Of a stretch of 64,000 bases of DNA, positions 44,562 through 54,090 are shown in pieces. Source of the stretch: Myxococcales bacterium (GTDB lineage: Bacteria; Myxococcota_A; Bradymonadia; UBA7976; UBA1532); the NCBI GenBank assembly GCA_020633465.1, contig JACKDN010000019.1:104136-168135 (forward strand). The letters are read 5' to 3'. The position numbers and the translations under genes were made by a program. A model generated the notes under the pieces. That model did no database searches. It had not been told where the DNA came from and saw only the letters and a program-made list of their open reading frames with translations. The first letter of the stretch is position 1. Each line of letters starts with the position of its first letter.

Positions 44562-46193
44562 TCAGAACGCGTACCAGGTGAAGGTGGTGAAGGCGGCCCA
44601 CGGATCGTCCTCCACCTGCGTGTTGTCGGCGTAGAAGTCGCCCTTCAGCAGGTAGCCGCCGTGCAGCCCGACGGTCATCAGGTAGCGCAGGTGCCAGCGC
44701 AGCTCGGCGTTCAGCTCGACGCCCATCTGCTTGCCGGGGTCGCGGCCGTCGTCGCGTGCGGGGGGATCTTCGTTGGCCATCGCCCAGCCCGCGCCCAGCT
44801 TCAGGTTCAGGCGGTCGGGGATGATGTCCCAGGCGCCCACGGCCAGGGCCGTCGTCAGGCCGTAGCCCTGGTTCGAGATGTCGGTCACCGCGCCGCTGTA
44901 GTTGCTGACCGTGCTGGTGAAGGGGAACAGCAGCAGCATCTCGTGATCGAACCAGACCGCGCCGGGCAGGCCGTAGTAGTTCAGCGTGAACGGGGCCTTG
45001 AACTCGTCGTCGCTCAGGTCGTCGTCGCCCCGCGCCCACAGCGCCTGCAGCTTGACCCGGTCGCCCGCCGTGCGGCCCCACTTGTAGACCACCTCGGCGT
45101 TGGCCGAGACGCCCATCAGGTCGACCTTCTCGAGCCGCTGGGTGTCGTCCTTCTCGCTCTCGAAGCTGCCCACGTTCAGCATCACGAAGCCCGACGCGGC
45201 CAGCCGCCCGGTGTGGAAGTCGAGGTTGTGTTGGGCGTTGAGGCCGACGTAGTGCACGTCGCCCACGGGCTGGTCGATGCGCAGCGGCGCCGTGCCGGTG
45301 TACGCCGCCAGCGCGCCGCTCGACGGGCCGCTGGGCACGAGGCCCTCGTAGGCGAAGGCGCGCCCCTGCGTCTCGTCGCTCAGGTGCCAGTAGCTGAGGC
45401 CCACGCGCGTGCCCGGCTGCACCTCGTAGGCGTAGTCCAGCGTGCCCAGCCAGGCATAGCTGAAGCGCGCGTCGCCCTCGGACGCCTTGTTCGGCTGGGC
45501 CGCGCCCATCGGAAGCAGGCTGACCTTGAAGCGCCCCCAGTCGGCGCGCCCGTACACACCGACGCCGGTGGCGTCGGTGCCCAGGTAGGTCAGCTTGTAG
45601 CCGCTGCGCACGACGCTGAACAGCGACGTGATGGCCGGGTTGTCGATGCTGTCGTAGACCGACTGCGTGCCCAGCACGACGCTCAGCGTGTACGGGTTGC
45701 GGGTGGGCGAGAGCGTCACGTTGACGTTCTTCGTCTGCAGGTTCACCTCGTCGGCGTTGAAGCCGCCGCCCTGGTTGTGCTGCAGCGCGTTCGCGGCGAT
45801 GCCCCAGGTGTAGTCCACCTCGAACTGCGCGCGGAACGTGGCCAGGCCGTCGACGAAGTGCGGGGCGTAGGCGAAGACGGGGATCCAGCGCTGCTCGACG
45901 TAGTACGTCGTGCTGTCCTCGCCGGTGCGCACGCCGCTGCCGACGTTCTCACCGAGGCCGATGGGCCCCAGCGAGACGCCGCGCAGGCCCGCCGGATCGG
46001 CCAGCTGGTTGGTGGCCGTGAAGCGGGTGAAGAAGTAGTTGATCAGCGTGAACTCGGGCGGCGTCGGATCGGCCGCGCGATCCTCGGCGTCGAACCACGC
46101 GCCGTAATGCTGGCCGGGCGGGGCCGGCCGGGCGGCGGCGGTGCCGGTGGCCAGGGCCAGGGCGACGATCGGCGCTGCTGCAAGGGCTCGCAT
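44562..46193 (-). CDS. Outer-membrane porin-like beta-barrel protein
   Basis: 543 residues. ATG 46193 has GGAGG seven bases upstream and gives the signal peptide MRALAAAPIVALALATGTAA. The mature protein consists of alternating amphipathic strands with many Tyr/Trp girdle residues (TLINYFFTRFTAT, FEVDYTWGIAANALQ, AELRWHLRYLMTVGLHGGYL) and ends TTFTWYAF with a terminal Phe, the usual signal for insertion by the BAM machine. No specific porin family is recognised. It precedes the hydrolase lipoprotein by 11 bp, which suggests uptake or export linked to that enzyme. Confidence 0.82.
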   Translation of the reverse strand: MRALAAAPIVALALATGTAAARPAPPGQHYGAWFDAEDRAADPTPPEFTLINYFFTRFTATNQLADPAGLRGVSLGPIGLGENVGSGVRTGEDSTTYYVEQRWIPVFAYAPHFVDGLATFRAQFEVDYTWGIAANALQHNQGGGFNADEVNLQTKNVNVTLSPTRNPYTLSVVLGTQSVYDSIDNPAITSLFSVVRSGYKLTYLGTDATGVGVYGRADWGRFKVSLLPMGAAQPNKASEGDARFSYAWLGTLDYAYEVQPGTRVGLSYWHLSDETQGRAFAYEGLVPSGPSSGALAAYTGTAPLRIDQPVGDVHYVGLNAQHNLDFHTGRLAASGFVMLNVGSFESEKDDTQRLEKVDLMGVSANAEVVYKWGRTAGDRVKLQALWARGDDDLSDDEFKAPFTLNYYGLPGAVWFDHEMLLLFPFTSTVSNYSGAVTDISNQGYGLTTALAVGAWDIIPDRLNLKLGAGWAMANEDPPARDDGRDPGKQMGVELNAELRWHLRYLMTVGLHGGYLLKGDFYADNTQVEDDPWAAFTTFTWYAF

Positions 46194-46229
46194 GGCGCGG
46201 CCTCCCACTCGACGAGGTCCGAGAACGTG

Positions 46230-46293
46230 GTCGTGGTCGGCTCCGAAGCCGGTGGCGAGCCGAGGCTCGCTCGGCTTCGACGACGACCACGAC
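46230..46293. terminator. Long compound stem-loop upstream of the porin gene
   Basis: Three nested arms pair: GTCGTGGTCG (46230-46239) with CGACCACGAC (46284-46293), CGAAGCCG (46244-46251) with CGGCTTCG (46272-46279), and GCGAGC (46255-46260) with GCTCGC (46265-46270) around a four-base loop. It sits between the 46324 lipoprotein stop and the porin start, both on the minus strand, so it could end the first transcript, control the second, or mark RNA processing. Confidence 0.5.
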
Positions 46294-46300
46294 GACGACG

Positions 46301-46320
46301 AACCGGGCTGCGCCCGGGTT
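46301..46320 (-). terminator. Hairpin just after the 46324 lipoprotein stop
   Basis: AACCGGGC pairs with GCCCGGGTT around a TGC loop, with one bulged base. It begins four bases past the stop on the minus strand. No T-run follows. Confidence 0.4.
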
Positions 46321-46323
46321 CGA

Positions 46324-47152
46324 TCACTCCCCGATCTGGAACACCTGCACCGCGTCACCCGTGAACGGCATGCCGTTCAGGGTCACGGTCTGGTCGCCCA
46401 CGCCGCCGTCGGCGCAGCGGTGACCGACCGCCTGATCCTTGAAGAACACCTCGAGCCACAGCTCGCTGCCGTCGGGGCTGACCGCGCCGCGCCCCTCCTG
46501 GCCGAAGCCCATGAACGTGAGCGTGATGTCGAAGCACTCGGCGTTGCCCTCGAGGTTCTCGATGACATAGCTGGTGGTCTGGAACATCAGCTCGACGCCG
46601 GCGGTGTCGCGATCGCACATGCCCACGTCGCCGTTCTCGGGCGCGTTCTCGAGCACGCCGGTGGTGGTGGTCAGGTTGAACGCGCCGCCCTGCACCGTCA
46701 TCTCGATGCGGTGGTAGCACTGAGTGGCCTGGCCGAAGTTCACGTTCTCGTTGAAGCCGTTGGGATCGGTGGGGATGTCGTCGCCGGCCATCAGCAGCAT
46801 CTTGCCGTCGAGGTAGGCTTCGAGCAGCGCGACCGTGCTGACGTCGGGGCCGGCCGGGGTGCCCCCCATGCCGCCCATGCCCGGCTCGCCGCCCGCGCCC
46901 GGGGTGCCGCCCGCGCTGGGCTCGCCGCCCGCGCCGGGGGTGCCGCCCGCGCCGGGATCGCCGCCCATGCCGGGCTCGCCGCCCGCGCCGGGGTGCCGCC
47001 CGCGCCGGGGTGCCGCCCGCGCCGGGGGCGCCGCCCATGCCCGCGTCGGCCGTGCCGTTGCCGCCGTCGTCGTCGTCGTCGCAGCCCAGCAGCGTCAGCG
47101 CGCCGCACAGGGCAAGGAAGGGGACCAGTCGGGTCGGGCGAAGGATGCTCAT
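46324..47152 (-). CDS. Lipoprotein with Gly-Gly-x-Pro linker, frameshifted in the linker
   Basis: 276 residues once two bases are restored. ATG 47152 gives MSILRPTRLVPFLALCGALT followed by LLGC, a lipoprotein signal. The GGAPGAGGTP linker is broken where two G4 runs (46990-46993 and 47007-47010) replace the G5 seen in the other copies of the same repeat. Adding one base to each joins it to the frame ending at 46324. The mature domain (VSTVALLEAYLDGKMLLMAG, CYHRIEMTVQGG, CFDITLTFMGFGQEG) has four or more Cys and no family I recognise. It overlaps the esterase gene by four bases (ATGA), so it is coupled to it. Confidence 0.75.
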
Positions 47153-49289
47153 CGGTCGTTCTCCTCGGCGGGGCCGTCCGCGGCCCCGGGTCCACGCGCG
47201 CCGCGGCGCGCGAAAAGAAGCAGCAGCGAAGCCAGCGCCCAGAGCTCCCCAGGGGCCCGGCGTGGCCAGGGGCGGCGCGGCAGCCGGTGGAGTCGTCGTC
47301 CTCGGTCGGCGTCGACGCGTCGCCCGCGCCGAAGTCGCCGCTCAGCGGCCCGCCGTCGAGCGGGGCGGCGGCGTCGCGGGCGGCGTCGGCAGAGGGCGCG
47401 GCGTCGGCGGGGGTGACGCGTCGGCGTGGGGGCGCGGCGTCGGCGCGCGGGCCTGCGTCCAAACGCCCGGCGTCCGCGGGCGCGGCGTCGGCGGGATCGG
47501 CGTCGGCCGGCCCCGCGTCCACCGGCGGCGCGGCGTCCGGCTCGACCCCCGCGTCCGGCGGTGGCGGCGGCGCGCACATCGGCGGCTCGCCCCCGCCGAT
47601 GTTGGCCGCGTCCGCGTACCAGTCGCCCTCGGCGTCGCGGTACAGCGGAAACACGCCGTTCACGCCGTGCTGGTTCAGCAGATCGACGTAGGTGGCGTCG
47701 GCCGTGCCGTAGCCGTGGTCGTAGGTGGCGAAGCGCGGCACGTGATCGGTGATGTTGCCCTCGGCCACCTCCACCCAGCCGCCCTCGGCGAGGCCCACCG
47801 GATCGGCCCGCGTCTCGGCCCGCGCGCCCAGGTCGTCGACGGCGCGCGCCACCAGCGTGTGGCAGCCGGGCGCCAGCCCGCACACCCGGCCGGTGAACCC
47901 CTCGCCGGCGATCTGCGCGGCGGCCTCGCGCTCCGCCACGGCCAGCGTCACCTCGGCCACGGCGCCGTCGTCGCGCACCGTGCCCTGGGCCACGAGGCAG
48001 TCGCCCTCGGCCTCGACCGCGTCCAGCATCACGACGGGCGGCGCGTTGGCGCCGGGCGCGATCAGCGTGACGGCCGCGGCGGCCAGGGCAGGGGACTCGC
48101 CGCCGTCGACGTCCCGGGCGAGGGCGCGCGCGACGTAGGGCGTGCCGAAGTCCAGCCCGTCGAAGCGCGCCGTGAACGTCCCGTCCGCCGCCAGCGCCGC
48201 CGCCGTCGGCCGCGCGTCGTTCAGCGTGACCGTGACGCCGGCCAGGCGGGCCGCGGGCGTCGCCGCGCCGCGGACGTCGATCGCCGCGTTCGCCGCGTCG
48301 GGCGTGGCCTCGAGGCGCGTCACGCGCGGGGCCACGGGCGCCCGGTCGCCCCGCCGATCGTTCGCCACGAAGAACTGGCCGAGGAACGCGCCGAAGTCGA
48401 GCCCGCCGCCGTTCACGAAGGGCGCCGGCGCGACGCCCCCGCCGCCGGCCGGCCAGGCGTGATCCAGGTTGTTCATCTGCAGCAGCGCCACGCGGGGCCC
48501 AAAGGCGTCGGCCCAGACCGTGCCCTGGCCCGCCGGCGCCGCGCCGGGCAGCGCGGCGACGTCCACCGGCGCGGTGTCCGGCGCGTCGTACAGGGCCGCC
48601 GCCACCTGCGCGTTCAGCGGCCCGTAGCCCTGCGCCACGACGAAGTCGCGGTCGCCCACCACCACCGCGGTCAGCTGCGTCGCGAGGTGCGCGGCCTGGT
48701 CGCCCGCCAGCCGCGTGCACAGCGCGGTGGCGCGGGCGAGGTTCGTCGCCACCTGCCCGATCTCGACCTGCGAGGTGCCCACCGTCGGCCCGGCCGCGAT
48801 GCCCACGCCCGCGTACACGTCCGGTGCCAGGCAGCCCATCACCATCGCCTGCGACGCGCCCGACGACAGCCCGGCGATCCAGACGCGATCCGGGTCGACG
48901 CCCAGCTCGGCGTCGTCGCGCAGCGCTGCGGTCATCGCCAGCAGCGGCCCGTTGTGCCGGTTCGCGCGGGTGTGCAGCTCGCCGTAGTAGTCCCAGCAGC
49001 CGGCGACGACGCCGCCGTTCGGCACGGCCGGCAGGGCGACCAGCGCGCCCTGGGCCTCGGCCGTCGCCTCGAGGTTGCCGCCGTTTTGCAGTGCAGCATT
49101 CTGCTGGCTGCAGCCGTGCAGCACGATCAGCAGGGGGCGCCCCGCGGCTGGCGCGGGCGCGGCCGGGGTGTACAGCCGCAGCGACACGCCGCCCGCTTGG
49201 GTCGCCGTCCACTCCTGCGCTGCGACAGCGGAAGGGAACAGGACGAGGGCGCTCAGGGCCAGGGCGGACGCGCGGGCGAGGGTGGGCAT
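47149..49289 (-). CDS. PHB-depolymerase-type esterase with Asp-Ala linker and MYXO-CTERM-like tail, frameshifted
   Basis: About 713 residues after one base is restored. Signal peptide MPTLARASALALSALVLFPS. The esterase domain (PF10503 type) has LLIVLHGCSQQNAAL near residue 55, the nucleophile GLSSGASQAM near 137, VVVGDRDFVVAQG with the Asp, and NNLDHAWPAGG with the His. Ig-like modules follow (about 320-560), then a Pro/Asp/Ala linker. The raw frame loses its end: with G4 at 47247-47250 read as G5 the protein finishes STGCRAAP, LWALASLLLLFARRGARG, a Cys plus helix plus Arg pattern as in MYXO-CTERM surface sorting. The repaired stop overlaps the lipoprotein ATG exactly, which supports the repair. 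Probably an exported polyester or ester hydrolase. Confidence 0.82.
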
Positions 49290-49315
49290 GCGGCTGCTCC
49301 GTGCCGTGCGGTCCC

Positions 49316-49344
49316 GGTGTAGCGCGCCGATTGCTGCGTTGCAA
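49316..49344 (-). promoter_or_regulatory. Candidate promoter of the esterase-lipoprotein operon
   Basis: On the minus strand TTGCAA (49344-49339) and TACACC (49321-49316) are 17 bp apart in the AT-richer part of the 129-bp gap; the predicted start is about 20 bases before the ATG at 49289, which has GGAGC upstream. Confidence 0.45.
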
Positions 49345-49418
49345 CAAAAATGGTCGGCGCGGCGGGGCGCGCCTGGGTCGAGGTTCGGCCGGCGCCCAGG
49401 CTGGGCGTGCCGACCCGG

Positions 49419-49715
49419 TCAGTCTTCGGCGGGGCCGTCCGGCGGGGGCGTGGTGGGCGTCAACCGCACCAGACCGTAGCGGCGGGGCGCCGCGGTGGGC
49501 TCGGTGGGCTCGCTCGGCTCGGCGGCGGGGGTGGAGGCGGCGGCGTCGGCGTCGGCGTCCGCGAGCGCCTCGTCGGTGTGCACCACGACGGGCGGCGGCT
49601 TGGGCTTGGCCGCGGGCTTCGGCTTGGGGCGCGGCACGGGCCGCCGCCGGCGCAGGCGCTCCTCGGTGAGGTCGCAGTCGAAGCCGCTGAAGCCGTCCCA
49701 ACGATTGCGTGCCAC
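49419..49715 (-). CDS. Small Pro/Ala-rich protein of unknown function
   Basis: 98 residues from GTG 49715, with GGGGAGG seven bases upstream, which makes translation likely. It begins MARNRWDGFSGFDCDLTEER, then a basic Arg-rich stretch and a PRPKPKPAAKPKPPP run, then acidic and Ala/Pro-rich low complexity ending RRYGLVRLTPTTPPPDG. No signal peptide or known domain is seen. Same strand as the esterase, 129 bp upstream of it. Confidence 0.6.
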   Translation of the reverse strand: MARNRWDGFSGFDCDLTEERLRRRRPVPRPKPKPAAKPKPPPVVVHTDEALADADADAAASTPAAEPSEPTEPTAAPRRYGLVRLTPTTPPPDGPAED

Positions 49716-49785
49716 GCGTGAACCTCCCCGAACGCAGCGAGTGTAGCGCGCGGCACCGCGACCGCGAAACCGCGCGCGCGCCGCG

Positions 49786-51315
49786 TTATCGGTAGGGACG
49801 CCCCGGCGTGCCGAAGCCGCCCTCGCCGTACTCGTCCTCGCCAGCCAGCCACGCCGCGCCGTCGCGGTTGTCGGCGGCGGGCGCGGGCAGCTCGAGCGAC
49901 TCGCCCGGGCGGCGGTCGGGCCAGGGCGCCATGTTGCCGTAGCGCACCTGATCGACCAGCGTGCCGTCGGCGTCGAACACCAGCACCGAGCCCGCCTCGT
50001 TGGGCAGGAACAGGTCGCCCATCAGGCCGTCGGCCCGCACGCCGCCGGCCTCGTTGCGGTTCAGGCTGCCCGCGATGACGTGATAGTCGCGGGCCGGCAC
50101 CGAGCCCTCGAGATCGGCGCGGTTGCCCGCGCAGCTCTGCACGTACCAGCCGGTCAGGTCGACCGGGTTGGGGCCGGGGTTGTACAGCTCGACGAACTCG
50201 CGCGTGTCGTCCTGTCCCCGCGGATCCGGCTGGATCTCGCTGATGATCAGCCGTGACGACTCGCGGGCGTCGATCTCGACGGGGCACTCGGTCTCTTCGC
50301 ACTTGTCGGGGATGCCCCCGCAGTCCACCGCGTCGATCGAGTCGTCGTTCAGCGGGAACAGCTTGTTGTGCTCGAAGCTGTAGTGCAGCACGCCGTCGAG
50401 CCGGCGCAGCACGTCGCGGCGGTTGGGCTCGTACGCGAACTCGGTGACGTCGTCCACGCGCAGGCCGCCGCTGACGACGAACATGCCGAAGTCCATCGGG
50501 CAGTCGGGGGCGGTGTCGTCGACGCGCACGTTGCGCACCTCGACGTGCACCGACTCGAGGGGCTCGGTCAGATCGCCCTCGTCGGCCAGCCGGCGGGGAT
50601 CCTCGACGTAGACGGGCGGCGGCGGCTCGGCCATGCCCAGCACCTCGATGCCGTCGCGGTCGGGGATGAACTCGGTCAGCGTGAAGAACTCGATGACCTG
50701 GCCGGTGAGGCGCACGCGGGCGCCGCGCACGACACCCTCGGGCGGCGCCCGCTCGCCCATGAAGACGAACAGGCTGCCGTAGGCGCCGCCCTCGGGCTCG
50801 GCGGCGGTGAAGTCGTTGCGCAGGACGGCGGTGACGATCAGCTCGAGCTCGACGTCGCGGCCGGGCGCGCGGGTGGGCAGCTGCTCGAAGTCCGGGCAGC
50901 GCTCGTCGCGCAGGTCGTAGACGGTGACGTCGCCCCCGCGCTCGCTGCAGCGCGCGGCCAGGTCGATCGGCTGCTGGGCGGGGCGCTCGGGCAGCATCTC
51001 GCAGATGGGATCGAGGGGCGCGGCGTCCGCCTCGGGCCCGGCGTCGTCGCCGCCGCCCGGCCCCTGATCGCCGGGGGTCGGCCCGGCGTCGAGGTCGCGG
51101 CTTCCGCCGTCGCCGCCGGGCGGCGCGCCGTCGCCCGGGGGCGGGGCGCCCTCGTCGGGCAGCGCGGCGTCGACCTCGGCGTCGCCGATCAGGCGGCCGG
51201 CGTCCCCGGCGTCGAAGCGGAAGACGGGCGTATCGGGCCCGTCGGCGGTGCTGTCGTCGCAGCCAGAGGCGGCCAGCACCAGGGCGGTCAGCAGCAGGGG
51301 ATTCGAGCTTCGCAC
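49786..51315 (-). CDS. Lipoprotein with OB-like region and C-terminal lamin-tail domain
   Basis: 509 residues from GTG 51315. The signal MRSSNPLLLTALVLAASGCD has lipobox ASGC. A linker rich in Asp, Ala, Gly and Pro reaches about residue 105. The middle (VELELIVTAVLRNDFTAAEP, YGSLFVFMGE, VRLTGQVIEFFTLTEF) resembles the OB-fold found in front of secreted ExeM/NucH-type nucleases, but no nuclease domain follows. Residues about 340-500 form a lamin-tail domain: RLIISEIQPDPRGQDD, REFVELYNPGPNPVDLTGWY. Lamin-tail domains in secreted bacterial proteins are thought to bind nucleic acid or surfaces. Divergent from the barrel gene. Confidence 0.85.
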   Translation of the reverse strand: MRSSNPLLLTALVLAASGCDDSTADGPDTPVFRFDAGDAGRLIGDAEVDAALPDEGAPPPGDGAPPGGDGGSRDLDAGPTPGDQGPGGGDDAGPEADAAPLDPICEMLPERPAQQPIDLAARCSERGGDVTVYDLRDERCPDFEQLPTRAPGRDVELELIVTAVLRNDFTAAEPEGGAYGSLFVFMGERAPPEGVVRGARVRLTGQVIEFFTLTEFIPDRDGIEVLGMAEPPPPVYVEDPRRLADEGDLTEPLESVHVEVRNVRVDDTAPDCPMDFGMFVVSGGLRVDDVTEFAYEPNRRDVLRRLDGVLHYSFEHNKLFPLNDDSIDAVDCGGIPDKCEETECPVEIDARESSRLIISEIQPDPRGQDDTREFVELYNPGPNPVDLTGWYVQSCAGNRADLEGSVPARDYHVIAGSLNRNEAGGVRADGLMGDLFLPNEAGSVLVFDADGTLVDQVRYGNMAPWPDRRPGESLELPAPAADNRDGAAWLAGEDEYGEGGFGTPGRPYR

Positions 51316-51493
51316 GCGCGGACCCTAGGGGAAGTGGGGGGCCGGCGTCCACGCCTGCGACGGGGCGTGAACGCCGTGCGTCGATGTCCCTTTTGGTTTC
51401 GGTGGGTTGGGCGGCGAGCCCGGCGGGGCGGAACCCTCGACGCTCGCGCCGGGATGGGCCACGATGTGGCCCGAAACCGCCCCGGAGGCCCCC

Positions 51494-52633
51494 GTGCGCA
51501 GCCCGCTCGTCCTCGTCGTCCTGCTCGTCGCGTCCAGCGCGGCGGCCCAACAGCACAAGGTGTCGGCCCTGCTGGCCGCCGAGGGCCAGGCGGACGACGA
51601 CCGCCCCGGCCACGGCATCGCGATGGTGGCCTGGGATCTCAGCGGGCTGTCCGGCGGCGCGGCGCTGGGGGTCGAGCTGAACACCGACACGCTGCGCGTG
51701 CGCTACGACGGCCTGCGGTTGTCGGACGCGGTGACGGTGGGCGCGCAGCTCACCGGCGAGCTGTTCATCGCCGGGTTGACGACCGACTACTGGCAGAACG
51801 GGCAGATGCGGCTCGACCGGACGTTCCGCAGCAGCTACGTGCAGGCGCAGGCCTGGATGAAGGCGCGGGTGGCGGCGCGCACGTACTTCGAGATCGAGGT
51901 CGGCGGGCGGCGGTGGTTCTTCGGCAGCAACGACGACACGGGGGCGGCGCTCGAGCTGCCGCCCGACGCGTGGGTCTTCGAGCCGCGGCTGCGCTACACG
52001 TGGTGGAACGCGCAGGACGACGCGGCCTGGCGCGACCGGCACCGCTTCTTCCCGCGGGTGCGCGGGCTGGCGCTGGGGGTCGAGATCGGCGTCGACGCGC
52101 GCAGCGACGTGCAGCCGTGGGGGGCGCGGGATCCCGAGGCCTTCGATCCGATCGACCCGCGCAACGAGCCGGGGCAGTTCGCGCTGCGCACGCGGCAATG
52201 GCTGATCGCCGGCTGGCAGGCGCACCCGATGCTGCGGCTGCAGGTCAGCGAGGAGGCGGGGGCGGCCAGCGGCGACGACGACGTGACGCGGCGGCGGCTG
52301 GGCGGGCTGAACCCGTACGTGGTGCGGGTGCCGGGCGTGCCCTGGGCGCACCACTTGGTGGACGACTACGCGCAGGGGCACCTGGGGGTGCACGTGAAGG
52401 TGGCGGGCGACGTGGAGATCGGCCCGACGGTGGCGGCGGCGGTGCTGACCGACATCGACCGGGTGGGCGAGCTGGACGACGCCGACGTCGAGTGGGGCGT
52501 GGGGTTGTTCGCCGACGCGCGGTTCGGCGCGTGGCAGGTGGACGTACGCGGCGGGTACTCGCCGTCGCTGAGCGATCGCAGCGACGAGGCGGCGTGGACG
52601 GCCTACGTCGGCGTCGGCTGGGCCACCGAATGA
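51494..52633 (+). CDS. Outer-membrane beta-barrel protein of unknown family
   Basis: 379 residues. GTG 51494 was chosen because GGAGG (51484-51488) precedes it and it gives the signal peptide MRSPLVLVVLLVASSAAAQ. Strands rich in Trp and Tyr follow (YFEIEVGGRRWFFGSN, PRLRYTWWNAQDDAAWRD, WLIAGWQAHPMLRLQVSEEA) and it ends WTAYVGVGWATE. The ATGA overlap with the following PHP lipoprotein shows translational coupling, so the two probably act together at the envelope. Confidence 0.75.
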   Translation: MRSPLVLVVLLVASSAAAQQHKVSALLAAEGQADDDRPGHGIAMVAWDLSGLSGGAALGVELNTDTLRVRYDGLRLSDAVTVGAQLTGELFIAGLTTDYWQNGQMRLDRTFRSSYVQAQAWMKARVAARTYFEIEVGGRRWFFGSNDDTGAALELPPDAWVFEPRLRYTWWNAQDDAAWRDRHRFFPRVRGLALGVEIGVDARSDVQPWGARDPEAFDPIDPRNEPGQFALRTRQWLIAGWQAHPMLRLQVSEEAGAASGDDDVTRRRLGGLNPYVVRVPGVPWAHHLVDDYAQGHLGVHVKVAGDVEIGPTVAAAVLTDIDRVGELDDADVEWGVGLFADARFGAWQVDVRGGYSPSLSDRSDEAAWTAYVGVGWATE

Positions 52634-53985
52634 GGCGGGCGCTGCTGGCGCTGCTGCTGGTCGGGTGCGACGACGGCGGGGGCGCGATGACCGCGGACGC
52701 CCACGCCGGGCGCGACGCCGCGGGCGACGACGCTGCCGGAAGCGACGCCGCGGCCGACGCCGCCGCGGTCGACGCCGCCACGATCGACGCCGCCGCGCCC
52801 GACGCCTCACCGGACGCCGGCCCGGCCTGGGGACCGCGGGGCGTCGAGGGCCAGTGGTGGCCCGGCGATCTGCACGTGCACGCGACGGGCGCCAGCAACG
52901 ACACGGGCGGTGACAGCCCGCCCGAGGCCATCGCCGCCAAGGCGCGCGAGCGCGGCCTGACATGGGTGGTGCTGACCGATCACAGCAACAGCACCGGCAG
53001 CGATCCGAGCACGCGCGACGAGGATCCCACGCTGTTCAACATGGGCCCCGAGTTCCCGTACTGGGACCGCGTGGCCGAGCTCGGCGGCCCCGACTTCGTG
53101 ATGGTGGACGGCAACGAGGTCAGCCCGGTCGAGGACGAGCCGCCGGCGCCGCGCGGGCACATCGGCTGCGCCCCGCGCGACCGCGCCACGTTCGACCGGG
53201 ACGTCGTGTTCGTCGATCGCCCCAAGGGCGAGGTCACCGGCGGCGAGGTGCTGGCGCAAGCGCTCGGCGCGGGCTGCTTCGCCACCGTGAACCACCCCTT
53301 CGGCCCGGCGCAGTGGATCGCCTACGACTGGACGTCGCGCGACTACGACGCGCTCGAGGTGTTCAACGGCGGCGCCGGCTACGATCGCGCCGACGCCAAC
53401 GCGCTGAGGGCCTGGGCCTGCGACCACGCGCTGGGCAAGCGGACGACGCTGGTGGGCGGCAGCGACAACCACCGGGTGAACATCGAACCGCCCGGCACGG
53501 CCCTCGATCCGCCGCTGGGCCACCCCGCGACCTGGATCTTCGCGCCGCGCCTGGACTGGGAGGTGTTGGTGGGGGGCCTGACCGCCGGCCGCACCAGCGC
53601 CAGCGACACCGGCGCCCCGCTCGAGTTGGACGTCTACGACGCGCAACGCGCCTGGCTGGGCATGACCGGCGACGCCGTGCCCGCCGCCCGCGCCGCCTGG
53701 CTGCGCGTGCGCGGCCGCGCCGCCGACGAGCCCCAGCCCCGCCTGCTGCGCGTGTACCGCGTGCCCGCCGGCGCCTGCGCCGACCTCCGCACCGTCGGCG
53801 AGATGACCCCACCCGACGTCGCGTGGCAGCTGCTCGCCGAGCAGCCCGCCAGCCCCGGCCCGCTCGACGTCGCCCTCGAGGTGACCCTCACCCCCGGCGA
53901 CACCCTCTTCGCCACCGTCGCGCCCGCCGACGCCGTCCTGCTGCACAACGGCGTCGCCCTCAGCGGCGCCCTCACCGCCGAGTGA
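52630..53985 (+). CDS. PHP-domain lipoprotein (metal-dependent phosphoesterase-like)
   Basis: 451 residues starting MRRALLALLLVGCDDGGGAM, with the lipid-attached Cys at residue 13. An Asp-Ala linker (DAAGDDAAGSDAAADAAAV) runs to about residue 65. The PHP domain has the metal motifs GDLHVHATGASN near residue 79, VVLTDHSNSTG, CFATVNHPFG and LVGGSDNHRVN. These His/Asp residues bind a metal cluster in PHP phosphoesterases such as histidinol phosphatase and in DNA polymerase PHP domains. Exported versions are known but poorly characterised. Residues 370-451 form a beta-rich tail. Confidence 0.87.
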   Translation: MRRALLALLLVGCDDGGGAMTADAHAGRDAAGDDAAGSDAAADAAAVDAATIDAAAPDASPDAGPAWGPRGVEGQWWPGDLHVHATGASNDTGGDSPPEAIAAKARERGLTWVVLTDHSNSTGSDPSTRDEDPTLFNMGPEFPYWDRVAELGGPDFVMVDGNEVSPVEDEPPAPRGHIGCAPRDRATFDRDVVFVDRPKGEVTGGEVLAQALGAGCFATVNHPFGPAQWIAYDWTSRDYDALEVFNGGAGYDRADANALRAWACDHALGKRTTLVGGSDNHRVNIEPPGTALDPPLGHPATWIFAPRLDWEVLVGGLTAGRTSASDTGAPLELDVYDAQRAWLGMTGDAVPAARAAWLRVRGRAADEPQPRLLRVYRVPAGACADLRTVGEMTPPDVAWQLLAEQPASPGPLDVALEVTLTPGDTLFATVAPADAVLLHNGVALSGALTAE

Positions 53986-54090
53986 GTCGCGGGGCCCCCA
54001 GCCACGGGGGTCGTGCCAAACTAACTAACTAATCTTCGTTGTTGTCCACTGTTTCGCCGACTGACCCTTCGGTGGTTGCCGGCGCCCGAC

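Noticed and set aside
54020..54032. (ACTA)3 tandem repeat as an attachment site
   Set aside because: Only 12-13 bp, no integrase or partner copy nearby; it lies in the 105-bp gap between two convergent genes.
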